From assembly GCA_013287405.1 (NCBI GenBank), contig JABDDW010000013.1:1-29873 (forward strand): a stretch of 29,873 nt of DNA. Reading direction: 5' to 3'. The stretch is from Deltaproteobacteria bacterium (GTDB taxonomy: Bacteria; Bdellovibrionota; Bdellovibrionia; JABDDW01). Positions 17,829-26,106 of this stretch are shown here, piece by piece (the stretch's first letter is position 1; each line of letters begins with the position of its first letter). The position numbers were made by a program, and so were the translations under genes. The notes below the pieces were generated by a model. That model searched no databases, was not told the origin of the DNA, and was given only the letters and a program-made list of their open reading frames with translations.

Positions 17829-18935
17829 ATGGCTAGACCAGAAAAATTCAGAGATAAATGGCGAATACGTTGGACCGACGCCGATGGGGTTAGGCATAGC
17901 GAATTGTACGACAAATACGATGATGCCGATTTCATGCTTGCAAAGCATAACATAGAGGCCAAAGAAGTTAAGCGGTCACTTCGAGTACCGATCGCTCCTA
18001 ACAAAACCTTTGAGGACATTTGTACCTATTGGCTAAAGAACAGAGCCGTTCAAAAGCGTGACGGCGGCAAGGACGACGAAAGCATCATTCGGTGTCATCT
18101 CAAGCCTAATTTTAGCAAGTACAAGCTTTCCGAGATTGGCCCACGGCAAGCTGACGAATTTGTTTTGGCCCGTGCCCACCTTGACAAAAAGACCGTCTTT
18201 AATCACCTAACTCTTTTGATTTCTATGCTCAACGCCGCCGTTGATATTACTTGGCTTTCTCAATCTCCGCGCATCAAAAAGCCGAGAGTTAAACTTCTTT
18301 CCAAAGATTTTAAATTTTTGAGGACATATGAGGAAATACAACGTCTCCTTATGGCCGCGCAAGTTGAGGGTGAGATGATTTTCAGTCTCTTTGCGTTCGC
18401 GATTTACACTGGAGCTAGGGCGGGTGAGGCGGCGGGACTTCTGAAAGATGACATTGATTTTCCTAATAGACAAATCACCATTCAAAGAAGTTTTCGCGGC
18501 CCCACAAAATCAGATGAGGTCAGACACGTACCAATATTTGATCCTTTACTACCAATCCTTAGGCGATGGGTCCTTTATAGCTCATCGAAACTAGTATTCT
18601 TTAACAGCGCCGGCAACATGCTCCATAAATCCGACAGAGCCTTTCAAGAGGTCTTGCATCGCGTTTTAGTTCGCGCCGGTTTTCCAAAGATTGAGCGCAA
18701 GGGCAAGACTCGGCACTACATCTCGTTTCACGATTTCAGACACACGTTTGCGTCTCATTGGATGATGAGTGGGGGTGATATCTATAAGCTTAAAGACATG
18801 CTTGGTCACAAATCCGTCACGATGACCGAGAGATATTCCCACTTGGCCCCCCAAGCTTTCGCGGGCGATTATGGCCGCTTGGGTACCACGTCAATAATTG
18901 AGACCGCAAAGGTGTTTAGCATTGCCAAGGATTGA
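17829..18935 (+). CDS. int: Tyrosine recombinase/integrase of the tRNA-fMet element
   Basis: Site-specific recombinase expected to insert and excise the element at the initiator tRNA gene. The N-terminus (about 1-60) has an arm-binding-type beta domain (KWRIRWTDADGVRHSELYDKYDDA). A SAM-like core-binding domain covers about 60-165. The catalytic domain has the full set: Arg197 in YTGARAGEAAG, the His301-x-x-Arg304 of HDFRH, His327 in LGHKS, and nucleophile Tyr336 in ERYSH. The length (368 aa) is normal, so the gene looks active. No strong ribosome site precedes ATG 17829. The repeat at 17765 sits just upstream. A truncated homologue, very similar over the first ~195 residues, lies at 26748. 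Confidence 0.95.
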   Translation: MARPEKFRDKWRIRWTDADGVRHSELYDKYDDADFMLAKHNIEAKEVKRSLRVPIAPNKTFEDICTYWLKNRAVQKRDGGKDDESIIRCHLKPNFSKYKLSEIGPRQADEFVLARAHLDKKTVFNHLTLLISMLNAAVDITWLSQSPRIKKPRVKLLSKDFKFLRTYEEIQRLLMAAQVEGEMIFSLFAFAIYTGARAGEAAGLLKDDIDFPNRQITIQRSFRGPTKSDEVRHVPIFDPLLPILRRWVLYSSSKLVFFNSAGNMLHKSDRAFQEVLHRVLVRAGFPKIERKGKTRHYISFHDFRHTFASHWMMSGGDIYKLKDMLGHKSVTMTERYSHLAPQAFAGDYGRLGTTSIIETAKVFSIAKD

Positions 18936-18943
18936 TCCGTACT

Positions 18944-18978
18944 ACTGCAATGTTTTTCAAATTTCACTGCATTAGATT
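18944..18978 (+). repeat. 35-bp regulatory-looking repeat, copy 2 (before AlpA-like gene)
   Basis: Second copy of the element at 17765-17799, differing at five positions; both share ACTGCAA, TTTTCAA and CTGCATTAGATT. It lies in the 114-bp gap between the integrase stop and the AlpA-like start. A common operator for integrase and excisionase genes, or an excisionase binding site, would fit. Confidence 0.7.
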
Positions 18979-19049
18979 CCAGTTATAAAAAACCATACAT
19001 TCCATTTTCAACAATGGCCTCAAGGAGCGCCTTAAATGAAAGGGAATAT

Positions 19050-19274
19050 ATGGAAAGCATAGTCAACCAAGAATTTATTGACTACAAACAACTCGCTAAA
19101 AAAATAGGATTGCCAATGGGAACGCTCTATTGCTTGGTCTCAAAGCAAGAGATTCCCCACCATCGCTTGGGCCGTCGGCTCGTACGTTTTTCGCTTCTCG
19201 AAATTGAAAACTGGTTGCGTGCGCGCCAAGTAACAATAAAAAACAATGGGGGCGACAATGAGTGCACCAAATGA
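19050..19274 (+). CDS. AlpA/excisionase-like HTH DNA-binding protein
   Basis: A small MerR-like winged-helix protein of about 74 residues, of the kind that acts as excisionase or element regulator. The signature is FIDYKQLAKKIGLPMGTLYCLVSKQEIPHHRLGRRLVRFSLLEIENWL (quoted here by its pieces IDYKQLAKKIGLPMGTLYCL, IPHHRLGRRLVRF and LLEIENWLRAR): helix-turn-helix, wing, then the final helix. ATG 19050 is chosen because AAGGGA precedes it by a few bases; an in-frame ATG at 19014 has no ribosome site. Its end overlaps the start of the DUF3987 gene by 17 bases, so the two are probably translated together. It follows the integrase and the 35-bp repeat, as expected for a recombination directionality factor. 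Confidence 0.85.
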   Translation: MESIVNQEFIDYKQLAKKIGLPMGTLYCLVSKQEIPHHRLGRRLVRFSLLEIENWLRARQVTIKNNGGDNECTK

Positions 19275-20544
19275 ACTATGGCCAAAGCCTCCGGCGTCAG
19301 AAGTATTTCGAGGGCTTGCCTGCAAAGTCGTGGAGGTCGTTGACACCGAGGCCGCCCCCATTTCTTTATTGATACATTTTTTTGTCGCCATCGGAAATAT
19401 CTTTGGCCGCGGCCCCTACTGTAAACTTGGCGGTAGCAAACATTTCTGCAACCTCTATGCGATAGTATGCGGCGACTCATCCAAAGCTCGTAAAGGGACC
19501 GCATGGGCACAAATACGCGAGATTATAAAGTCAGTTGATGAAAATTGGTACTCTCAATGCGTTAAGTCTGGCCTTTCAAGTGGCGAGGGGCTTGTGTATC
19601 AAATTCGTGATTCCGTTGATTCTGGCGAGGGCAAGTACGACCCGGGCATTTCCGATAAACGCATTCTTGTTAGTGACACCGAGTTTGCGGCGACACTGAG
19701 AAATCTAAGAAGAGAGGGCAATATTTTATCCACGGTGATGCGTGATATGTGGGACGGTCAACCTCTAGGAACGATGACAAAGTCGTCTCTTGCCAAGTGC
19801 CAAGAACCTCACGGCTCACTCATCGGGCATATCACTTTGTTCGAACTAAAGAGCGAGTTGAGGTCTGTCGAAATTTCTAACGGATTTGCTAACCGTATGC
19901 TTTGGGTTTGTGTCAGACGAGCAAAAATTTTGCCGGAGGGTAGTGATTTTAATATTCATAAACTTGACGAGGTTATTCGTCGGCTCAAAGAGGTGGTTCA
20001 GTTTGCAAAGTCAGTTGGCGAGATGAGCAAGGATACCGATGCCTCCAGTCTCTGGTATGAGATTTATACGATCCTTTCAGAGTCGGAGGACAATGCTTTC
20101 GGCGGCGTGACCTCTCGGGCCGAGGCACAAGTCATGCGGTTAGCGTGCATTTATGCGCTCCTTGACCTTTCGCCAATCATAAAACGTGAGCACCTTGTAT
20201 CGGCTAAGGCGCTATGGGACTACTGCGAAAACTCATGCCGATTTCTATTTGGAAATTTCGATTCGATGACCAATAAACTTTTGGAGGCCTTGAAAGAGGC
20301 GCCGCAAGGCCTGACTCGAACAAATATCCGAGATTTATTTAATAAGAATAGTGACAAGGATAGCATTAACCGAGCGCTGAAATGTCTAAAGGATGCAAGC
20401 TTGGCTTGGTGTCGGCATGAAAGAACTAGCGGCCCCAAGTCCGTTGAGCGATGGTTTTACGGGTTACGACCGTACGACAATGACGACATTCAGACCAATG
20501 GTCGTGCCGGTCGTGAGGACGTTGGCGATTTTGCATCCCAATAG
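19258..20544 (+). CDS. DUF3987-family primase/helicase-like protein
   Basis: A 428-residue member of the DUF3987 group common on plasmids, prophages and integrative elements and thought to serve their replication. Diagnostic stretches are FLAxxGN-like HFFVAIGNIFGRGPYC, the altered P-loop region CGDSSKARKGTAW, SGLSSGEGLVYQIRD, DKRILVSDTEFAATLRNLRR, MRDMWDGQPL, and HITLFELKSEL with SNGFANRMLWVCVRRAKILP. The C-terminal ~90 residues look like a winged helix (LLEALKEAPQGLTRTNIRDL). ATG 19258 is preferred over 19246 because GGGGG lies just upstream. It overlaps the AlpA-like gene, forming an operon with it. It probably provides replication of the excised element; enzymatic activity itself is inference. 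Confidence 0.88.
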   Translation: MSAPNELWPKPPASEVFRGLACKVVEVVDTEAAPISLLIHFFVAIGNIFGRGPYCKLGGSKHFCNLYAIVCGDSSKARKGTAWAQIREIIKSVDENWYSQCVKSGLSSGEGLVYQIRDSVDSGEGKYDPGISDKRILVSDTEFAATLRNLRREGNILSTVMRDMWDGQPLGTMTKSSLAKCQEPHGSLIGHITLFELKSELRSVEISNGFANRMLWVCVRRAKILPEGSDFNIHKLDEVIRRLKEVVQFAKSVGEMSKDTDASSLWYEIYTILSESEDNAFGGVTSRAEAQVMRLACIYALLDLSPIIKREHLVSAKALWDYCENSCRFLFGNFDSMTNKLLEALKEAPQGLTRTNIRDLFNKNSDKDSINRALKCLKDASLAWCRHERTSGPKSVERWFYGLRPYDNDDIQTNGRAGREDVGDFASQ

Positions 20545-20626
20545 ATACTGTAAAAGTCCGATCAGCGTCTCAACAAGGATGTCGTGCGGCAATTTTAATC
20601 GTGCCGCCCTCAAGCCTTTGAGAGTT

Positions 20627-21010
20627 TTACTTGGTGTCGACTAAGCGATAACCAAATTCAGTCGTTGGGCCAACTCCAAATTCAGGTTTTCCGGCTTTTG
20701 AATATTCAGAACTAGCGCACCAAAAACCGGCAATCTTGCCTTCTTTTAGAGCAACGCTGAAAAAACCAAGGTCAATTCCACGGTCGTGAGCCATTGTCGG
20801 GGTGATAATGCATTGACGTCCGCCTTGTGATCCAAAAATTTTCAACGCATTGCCATTGTAGGATTTGTCAGTCCAACCGCCAAATTCGATCATCTTGATT
20901 TGACCGTCTTTTTCGATAACATCATTATTCACATATAAACTCATTGTGGAGGTTGCCATAGCATTTGTAGCCATTAAGCTAAGAACCACCATCAAAATCT
21001 TTTTGGACAT
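20627..21010 (-). CDS. Small secreted protein, unknown
   Basis: A 127-residue exported protein I do not recognise. ATG 21010 is the start: AAGGAG lies eight bases upstream, while the in-frame ATG at 21016 is too close to it. The signal peptide (MSKKILMVVLSLMATNAMA) ends near residue 19. The mature part holds two cysteines (in RQCIITP and FWCASSE), possibly a disulfide, and ends with FGYRLVDTK. It faces opposite to the integrase operon and converges on the DUF3987 gene. A good candidate promoter precedes it. It is likely cargo of the element. Confidence 0.7.
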   Translation of the reverse strand: MSKKILMVVLSLMATNAMATSTMSLYVNNDVIEKDGQIKMIEFGGWTDKSYNGNALKIFGSQGGRQCIITPTMAHDRGIDLGFFSVALKEGKIAGFWCASSEYSKAGKPEFGVGPTTEFGYRLVDTK

Positions 21011-21051
21011 AAACATATCTCCTTTTGTCAATTAACCTTTAATTCAAGTTC

Positions 21052-21081
21052 AGTATCCAAAGTTAGCAATTTGATTGCCAA
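21052..21081 (-). promoter_or_regulatory. Candidate promoter for the small secreted protein gene
   Basis: On the minus strand TTGGCA (21081-21076) and GATACT (21057-21052) with an 18-base spacer, about 40 bases before the start codon. Both boxes match the housekeeping consensus moderately. Confidence 0.4.
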
Positions 21082-21182
21082 CGCATTAAGAGGCACACCC
21101 ACTCTAGGTGAAATCGGGGCAGTAAATTTTTTAAAATGGGTGCCTAAAATAGGCCTAAATTTGGGGTTGATTATTGGATTTA

Positions 21183-21683
21183 TCAAGGTATTTCATAGCC
21201 CAAGACCTCTAAACCATCCTTGATGATCTTGCGCATTTCGGTCTCAGTTAAATCGCTATATTTTATAGGCCCGCCGCTATCACCCGTCATTTGAATATCT
21301 TTGCGATGCCGCCAATGAATCATATTTTGAGCCATGAAAATTGCTGAGGCCGCGTTACCCGTCGGGTATTCGAATACCTTTGTGACTGTCTTGTGGCCCT
21401 CCTTATCGAATGATGTAACCTCAGATTTCAGTCGCGGAGGCAATTGCCCCGTTGCCATTCGTTTAAATAACTCCTCAAACCACAATTCAAGAGCGGCTTG
21501 CCCTCTTTTAAAAGCATCGGAAAAATGCACATTGGTCAGTGCCCATTGATATAGCGTCTCTCTTGATACTCCAACCTTTGCGGCGAAAGAAGTGAGTGAG
21601 CCACCCGAGCCCATGTGACTCACGATTTGTTCACAATATTTAAATGAGAATTTAGTTGGCCGACCGGGAAATCCTTTTTTCAT
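21183..21683 (-). CDS. Small terminase subunit-like (TerS) HTH protein
   Basis: A 166-residue protein resembling small terminase subunits, the DNA-recognition part of phage packaging motors. The N-terminal GRPTKFSFKYCEQIVSHM, then SLTSFAAKVGVSRETLYQWA, form the helix-turn-helix of this group. They are followed by HFSDAFKRGQAALELWFEEL and the A-S-A-I-F-M-A-Q-N block with WRHRKDIQMTGD, the usual place of the K/N-x-x-G-W-R-D-K motif of TerS. ATG 21683 is preferred because GGGGAG sits just upstream; an earlier in-frame ATG (21728) adds an unlikely extension. No large terminase, portal or capsid gene is present, which is the pattern of phage satellites that redirect a helper's packaging. A plain regulator is the alternative. 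Confidence 0.65.
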   Translation of the reverse strand: MKKGFPGRPTKFSFKYCEQIVSHMGSGGSLTSFAAKVGVSRETLYQWALTNVHFSDAFKRGQAALELWFEELFKRMATGQLPPRLKSEVTSFDKEGHKTVTKVFEYPTGNAASAIFMAQNMIHWRHRKDIQMTGDSGGPIKYSDLTETEMRKIIKDGLEVLGYEIP

Positions 21684-21782
21684 TTGCTCCCCACAAAGCA
21701 TCATCGCCGCAAGCAAATAAATGCTCAAGCCCTAACATCTATTGGCGTCAGAAAAACCTCATTATCTTTGAGATGGCGTTTG

Positions 21783-22496
21783 CTAGTCGGGACGACCGCT
21801 AACCTGATTTAGAGTTTTTTTGCGGTTGGAACCTAGGCGATGCTCAATTATTTCAGCGGCTAAATGAAATTCATCAATGTTAATTTCCATGTCAGCATCC
21901 GGGTTTTTAATAGTCTCGTCAATAATTCTCAAGCTTGCAAAGTACATAGGATTCATTTCTTTGACTTGCTTTTTGATTTGCTGAATGCGTCGCTTGCTTA
22001 GCCCAAATATGATTTGACCCACTCGGTCCAATGCCAAATCGGAAAGGCACCAAACCTCCCCTCGAAATTTGTGATTTTTCTTAAAATTCTTAAAGTCACT
22101 TGGATTTGTCATCAATCGCTCAACTTGTTTGTCGGAAATTTGGTAGGTCATTTTATTTAACATTCTTTTGATGAGCAACTTTTGGACCTCGTTGCTAAGA
22201 CTCCCAGTTTTTACTGACAAATAAATCCTAGTCAACCTTTCAACCATTTCATATTGCCGGCGAAATTCTTGAAATTTGGTGATGTGATTTTGATATCTTC
22301 GATGGGCCGAGAGAATATCTCGAAAAAATCTCACGGCCTCCGGAGTGGGGTCAAAGAGACCGGGGCGTTGAAATTCATTTAATAGCAAAGGAATGTTCAT
22401 AAATATTTTATCAATCTCGGTGAGGTCTTCTTTTGTAAACTGATAAGACAAGCTCCACGTCCTTTCATGTGCCCATTTTGTGACTACACAATGCAA
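21783..22496 (-). CDS. Unrecognised protein of the element (about 237 aa)
   Basis: No family recognised. The frame is open from a TTG at 22496, with no convincing ribosome site; a start at the internal Met (residue 33, MNIPLLLNEFQRPG) is possible. It is mostly helical and basic. A segment LALDRVGQIIFGLSKRRIQQIKKQ near residues 155-180 looks like a helix-turn-helix, so DNA or RNA binding is possible. It lies upstream of the TerS-like gene on the same strand with 99 bases between, perhaps one transcript. Composition matches the rest of the element. Its place next to TerS suggests a phage- or satellite-type role but nothing proves it. Confidence 0.6.
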   Translation of the reverse strand: MHCVVTKWAHERTWSLSYQFTKEDLTEIDKIFMNIPLLLNEFQRPGLFDPTPEAVRFFRDILSAHRRYQNHITKFQEFRRQYEMVERLTRIYLSVKTGSLSNEVQKLLIKRMLNKMTYQISDKQVERLMTNPSDFKNFKKNHKFRGEVWCLSDLALDRVGQIIFGLSKRRIQQIKKQVKEMNPMYFASLRIIDETIKNPDADMEINIDEFHLAAEIIEHRLGSNRKKTLNQVSGRPD

Positions 22497-22694
22497 TGAC
22501 GCGGCAAGATTGGCAAGGATGACATGGTTGACAAGGTATCAAAAGTGATTAAAGTGCACCGTCAATTAAATGGCCTCTAGGTTACCAGGCTTCATCCATT
22601 CCCCTTTTGGCCACTCCAGGCGACGTCTACGAAAAATCGTTTTTATCGGTTTTTGGCACCCAGGTTGCTCTACTGTTTGCCAAGAGGTGTTCTT

Positions 22695-23213
22695 ATGAAG
22701 AATTACTTGATCTTAGTGATTTCCACTGTCTTCGCTCTTTACAGTTCGCTGACGTTTTCTGCCAGTGGAGCAGAGACTTCAAAAGGGCAAACGCTGGAGA
22801 TCACTATACAAAAAACAATAACCCTCTATCGTCCGACTGATGACATGATTTCACGGTGGCTTAGTAATGGAAAAGGTAGGAAACCAATTCAAATGCCCTA
22901 CAAAGCGTTGTTTCAAGAAGGAAAACAGTTGGACTTATTCAAAAGTATTGTAGAGCCTCAGGCATCATGTGAAATCAATTTATTCAAAAGGCCCTACGCT
23001 TCCAACATGCCTCCGGGGGTGGACCTCCAACCACAAAGGGTTACTGCGGTAATCTTTGAAGATGATTATAGTTTGTCTTCTAGCGCAAAGTTCACAGATC
23101 CATATACAAACAATGAGTTTGAGATTCAGTGTTATATAGACCGAATCATGAAGACACACATTTTACCGCTAAACTTGAACTCAGCTTTTGGGACCTATTT
23201 GAAGGGTGAATAA
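22695..23213 (+). CDS. Secreted protein, unknown
   Basis: An exported protein of about 172 residues without a recognised family. ATG 22695 follows AAGAGGTG and opens a standard signal peptide (MKNYLILVISTVFALYSSL, cleavage near residue 25). The mature part has two cysteines (ASCEINLF and FEIQCYIDR) and mixed beta-like pattern. It is the last intact gene before the transposon debris. Nearly 200 bases upstream of it hold nothing I recognise. It is probably element cargo acting in the periplasm or outside. Confidence 0.7.
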   Translation: MKNYLILVISTVFALYSSLTFSASGAETSKGQTLEITIQKTITLYRPTDDMISRWLSNGKGRKPIQMPYKALFQEGKQLDLFKSIVEPQASCEINLFKRPYASNMPPGVDLQPQRVTAVIFEDDYSLSSSAKFTDPYTNNEFEIQCYIDRIMKTHILPLNLNSAFGTYLKGE

Positions 23214-23295
23214 ATCCCCTCCCTTTTAGAAGATTTTTCTCATCGAAACTCTCGTTACGGCTGACTGTCTCCTTATCCTGGATTTGACCACAAAG

Positions 23296-24033
23296 TCACA
23301 GGCTCATAGGTCGGACCGCCAAGATTTGTTCGGTCAACCGACCATCCCCAAAACTTCTTAGACTTTTTGTACCTGAACTGCTGAAATTTTCGGCAGCAAC
23401 GGCGGGTTTTTCAAAGTTGCAATCAAAACAAGGGGGCTGGAGATTTCTGGCTCTCCTTTGTTTAAGTGCTGCAGTCTTTAGAGTTTTTAGTTCTTCATGT
23501 TGTTGTTCGCTCCATTTGGATGTATAGACTTCCGCAGGCCTTCCCCCTTTGTGAGTCGCAAGCGGAATGACTTCGTTGTGTTGTCTTAAATAAAAGGAGG
23601 CCTTCCTTGTTAAGTCTTGGATGGTGTTAATACCTTGATGGTAGAGATAGTTGTTCTTGAGCATTCGAAAAAGGCTTTCGATCATCGAATTTGAATAATG
23701 TATGTCGACTTGGGCTAGACAACGCCTCAGGTTCTTTGAAGTAACAAACTGAAGAACTTTACCGTTGTTATTCTCTTTTCCCGGATCCATCATCACCGTG
23801 GTTAAGGTTGGGTTTCCAAGAAGCTGAATAGCCTTTTTCTTGGCCAGAGCTATTGTTTCCACCGTGTTTTGGGCATTTATCTCCTCTGTTACCCGCCAAG
23901 CCAGGACATATCTTGAAAAATTGTCGATTATCGCCTGAATGTAGAGCTTATACCCAGGCCGAATGTTTACAACTGTCACATCGAGGTGCCATATTTCATT
24001 TGGTCTTTTAGCCCTGACTGGTTCAGGTATCAT
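23296..24033 (-). pseudogene. rve-family transposase, 5'-truncated
   Basis: The catalytic half of an rve-type (IS3/IS481-like) DDE transposase. All three acidic residues are there: Asp in NEIWHLDVT, Asp in TTVMMDPGKEN, and Glu in YSNSMIESLFRMLK with 35 residues between the last two (DD35E). The C-terminal tail with FDCNFEKPAVAAE is also present. The N-terminal helix-turn-helix half expected of such enzymes is absent. The IS630 element begins right at its 5' end, but joining the sequences across that insertion gives an in-frame TAG just before its first ATG and no transposase-like residues upstream. The truncation therefore predates the IS630 insertion, and the gene is most likely dead. Confidence 0.8.
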
Positions 24034-24034
24034 C

Positions 24035-25241
24035 TAGTACGCCGTCAAAAAAGTTTTTCCCCATCGCTACTATATAAAATTGATGCCATGCTAAACTTTC
24101 AACCAGTTCAGGGACGGGAACATGGCACCATTGAAAGTTCGCTTGAGTGGCAAGCAACGGGAAAAAATTCGTAATTTGCTCAAGTATGAAGAACCTCGCG
24201 TTATCCGCAGAGCCAATATTCTGAATTGTCTGCATCTTGGCTACGGCCCTATTGAAATTTCTCAGATTCTGAACGTTGATCGAAAGACAGTGACCAACGT
24301 TGCAAACACGTATTTGGAATCAGGTCTTGATGCGGCACTTTTCGACGAGGAACGATCAGGGAGGCCCATTGATTTTGATGATCGCGAAAGATCAAGAGTT
24401 GTGGCGATGGTCTGCTCCGACCCGCCCGAAGGGTGTTATCGCTGGACATTAGATTTGATTGTCGAAGAGGCTCAAAGGCGTGAACTCGTTGACGGCACTA
24501 TTTCACGAGAAGAGATCAGAATTATTCTGCAAGAACATGACCTAAAGCCTTGGCAGGAAAAAATGTGGTGCATCGGCAAGCTCGATGCTGAGTACATAGA
24601 AAAAATGGAAGATGTTCTGGATGTCTATGCGCGCCCCTTTGACCCTAAAAAGCCAGTTGTTTGCGTCGACGAAAAACCGGTGCCGTTAATATCTGATAGC
24701 CGAGAGCGCATCAAAGCTGAGGGGCCTGGAGAGATTCTAAAGAAAGACTATGAATATGTGCGCGATGGTTCAGTAAATGTATTTTGTGGAGTTGAACCCA
24801 AAGCTGGCCGTTATTTAAATTCTGTTACAGAAACACGAACGGGATGGGAGTTTGCCAAGTTCTTAAAGTATGTTGAGAGGAGTTACCCAGATGCCGAGAA
24901 AGTAGTTCTTGTTATGGACAATTTATCGACCCACAAAGAGAAGCATCTTATTGAATGTTTTGGAGAAGAAGAGGGCAAGCAGCTGTGGTCAAGATTCGAG
25001 GTTCACTATACACCTAAACACGGCAGCTGGCTGAATCAGGCTGAAATTGCCATTGGCATCTACTCCCGCCAATGCCTCGGCGACGGCCGAATTGGCGACA
25101 TGGATAACTTGATTCGGCAGACAAAAGCGTGGAACAAAAGAGCAAATCGAAAAAAACAAACCTTCCACTGGCGCTTCACAAAATCCAAAGCTAGAAAAAG
25201 TCTAGGTTACGATGGGGAAAAACTTTTTTGACGGCGTACTA
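24035..25241 (+). mobile_element. Intact IS630-family insertion sequence
   Basis: About 1.2 kb bounded by perfect 33-bp inverted repeats, counted with the flanking CTAG (24034-24066 and 25210-25242); the outer sequence of each is CTAGTACGCCGTCAAAAAAG. TA is repeated at 24035-24036 and 25240-25241, the target duplication typical of IS630/Tc1-mariner elements. The right repeat overlaps the transposase C-terminus. It sits between two gene fragments and looks recent because the ends are identical. Confidence 0.93.
24122..25231 (+). CDS. IS630-family transposase
   Basis: Full-length DDE transposase of 369 residues. The N-terminal HTH region reads YGPIEISQILNVDRKTVTN (about 40-60), with ERSGRPIDF following. 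The catalytic residues are Asp183 in CVDEKPVPL, Asp266 in LVMDNLSTH and Glu308 in SWLNQAEIAIG. HYTPKHGSWLNQ is a family hallmark. The start is ATG 24122, just after GGGACGGGAAC. The last codons lie inside the right inverted repeat. No frameshift or stop, so it should be functional. Confidence 0.95.
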   Translation: MAPLKVRLSGKQREKIRNLLKYEEPRVIRRANILNCLHLGYGPIEISQILNVDRKTVTNVANTYLESGLDAALFDEERSGRPIDFDDRERSRVVAMVCSDPPEGCYRWTLDLIVEEAQRRELVDGTISREEIRIILQEHDLKPWQEKMWCIGKLDAEYIEKMEDVLDVYARPFDPKKPVVCVDEKPVPLISDSRERIKAEGPGEILKKDYEYVRDGSVNVFCGVEPKAGRYLNSVTETRTGWEFAKFLKYVERSYPDAEKVVLVMDNLSTHKEKHLIECFGEEEGKQLWSRFEVHYTPKHGSWLNQAEIAIGIYSRQCLGDGRIGDMDNLIRQTKAWNKRANRKKQTFHWRFTKSKARKSLGYDGEKLF

Positions 25242-25242
25242 G

Positions 25243-25664
25243 TAAGACCTAAGTTGACCCTGCAAATTCTTAATCCAATTGGCACCATGACGCCCTTGAC
25301 CAATGGTGGACTCTCGCTCTACTACCATTTTATTGTCAAAAACCTTAGAGAATGGGTACCTGCTCGAAATGTGAAAATCTGTTGTATTGCGTACGAAATC
25401 TTTACCTCAAAGGGATCGATCGAAAAATTCTTATTGCCCATCTCCTTTAAAGGAAGAATGGTCCAATACGCGGGCAGACTCCACAGGCAATCGCCGGGGA
25501 AAAAGAATGTCATCATTTACGATTATTTAGATACTTGCAGCGGACTTACGGTATCAATGTATAGAAAGCGAGTTCATGCCTACAGACAAATGGGCTATCA
25601 AATTCATGCCCCGGAACATTCGTTGATAGCAAACCGAGGAATCCAACCAAGTTTATTCAAATAA
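25243..25664 (+). pseudogene. C-terminal remnant of an SF2 (DEAD/DEAH) helicase
   Basis: The frame lacks a start and is open into the IS. From about 25400 it reads like the end of a superfamily 2 helicase: FLLPISFKGRMVQYAGRLHR, where QYAGRLHR is helicase motif VI, then KKNVIIYDYLD and MYRKRVHAYRQMGYQI, the usual C-terminal ending of restriction/DEAD-like helicases of mobile elements. Everything before motif VI (P-loop, DEAD box) is missing. The stretch between the IS and 25400 is not recognisable. The gene was probably destroyed by earlier transposon activity. Confidence 0.65.
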
Positions 25665-25674
25665 TAACTTTGCT

Positions 25675-26106
25675 TCAGGTTACTGTTATGAATTCAAATT
25701 CGAGATATTTTTGAATTTTCTTAAAATCAGAATTGTTTTCTGTAACTAAAAGAGCATTGTTTTCTTTCCCGCTCAAAGCAATTAAAATATCCCAGGTCAA
25801 TTGCCTTCGTGTCCTGGGTTGAAAACTATGCTCATTAACCATCTTCCTCATGATTTGCCCGGCAATTACAAAGTTATCATCAGAAAAACCAATAAGTGGT
25901 ATATACTTTTGATGTTGTTTTAGAATATTTTCTTCGGCCTTGGTTTTTACTCCGGCCCAAAGTTCCATAAGCACTATTTTATTAACTGTATATTGATGGG
26001 CCCCTTGCAAAAATTTCTCAATCTTAGCCTCATACTCAGGGAACCGAAGCAGATTAATGTAGACATTAGAATCAAAAAAGATGGAGTCAGGCTTCTTCGC
26101 GCTCAT
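25675..26106 (-). CDS. vapC: PIN-domain toxin, VapC type
   Basis: A PIN-fold ribonuclease of 143 residues, expected to cleave RNA when its antitoxin is lost. Acidic metal-binding residues are in place: Asp12 in FFDSNVYI, Glu48 in VLMELWAG, Asp106 in LTWDILIA and Asp127 after TENNS. The start overlaps the end of the antitoxin gene by 20 bases, the usual coupling of such pairs. It lies at the right end of the integrated element just before the att site, where it would penalise loss of the element. Confidence 0.88.
   Translation of the reverse strand: MSAKKPDSIFFDSNVYINLLRFPEYEAKIEKFLQGAHQYTVNKIVLMELWAGVKTKAEENILKQHQKYIPLIGFSDDNFVIAGQIMRKMVNEHSFQPRTRRQLTWDILIALSGKENNALLVTENNSDFKKIQKYLEFEFITVT

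Noticed and set aside
19127..19510. 127-residue minus-strand ORF
   Set aside because: Opposite the AlpA-like and DUF3987 genes, Arg/Trp-rich as expected of a shadow frame.
20587..20611. GCGGCA/TGCCGC hairpin between DUF3987 and the secreted protein gene
   Set aside because: Six-base stem without a T-run on either strand; not a convincing terminator.
22524..22580. 18-codon ORF starting ATGGTTGACAAGG after an AAGGA
   Set aside because: Too short and without any supporting feature to call a gene.
23296..25700. rve transposase made by programmed frameshift or simply split by IS630
   Set aside because: Sequence across the IS gap has an in-frame TAG and no transposase-like residues in the frame joined, so it is a truncation.
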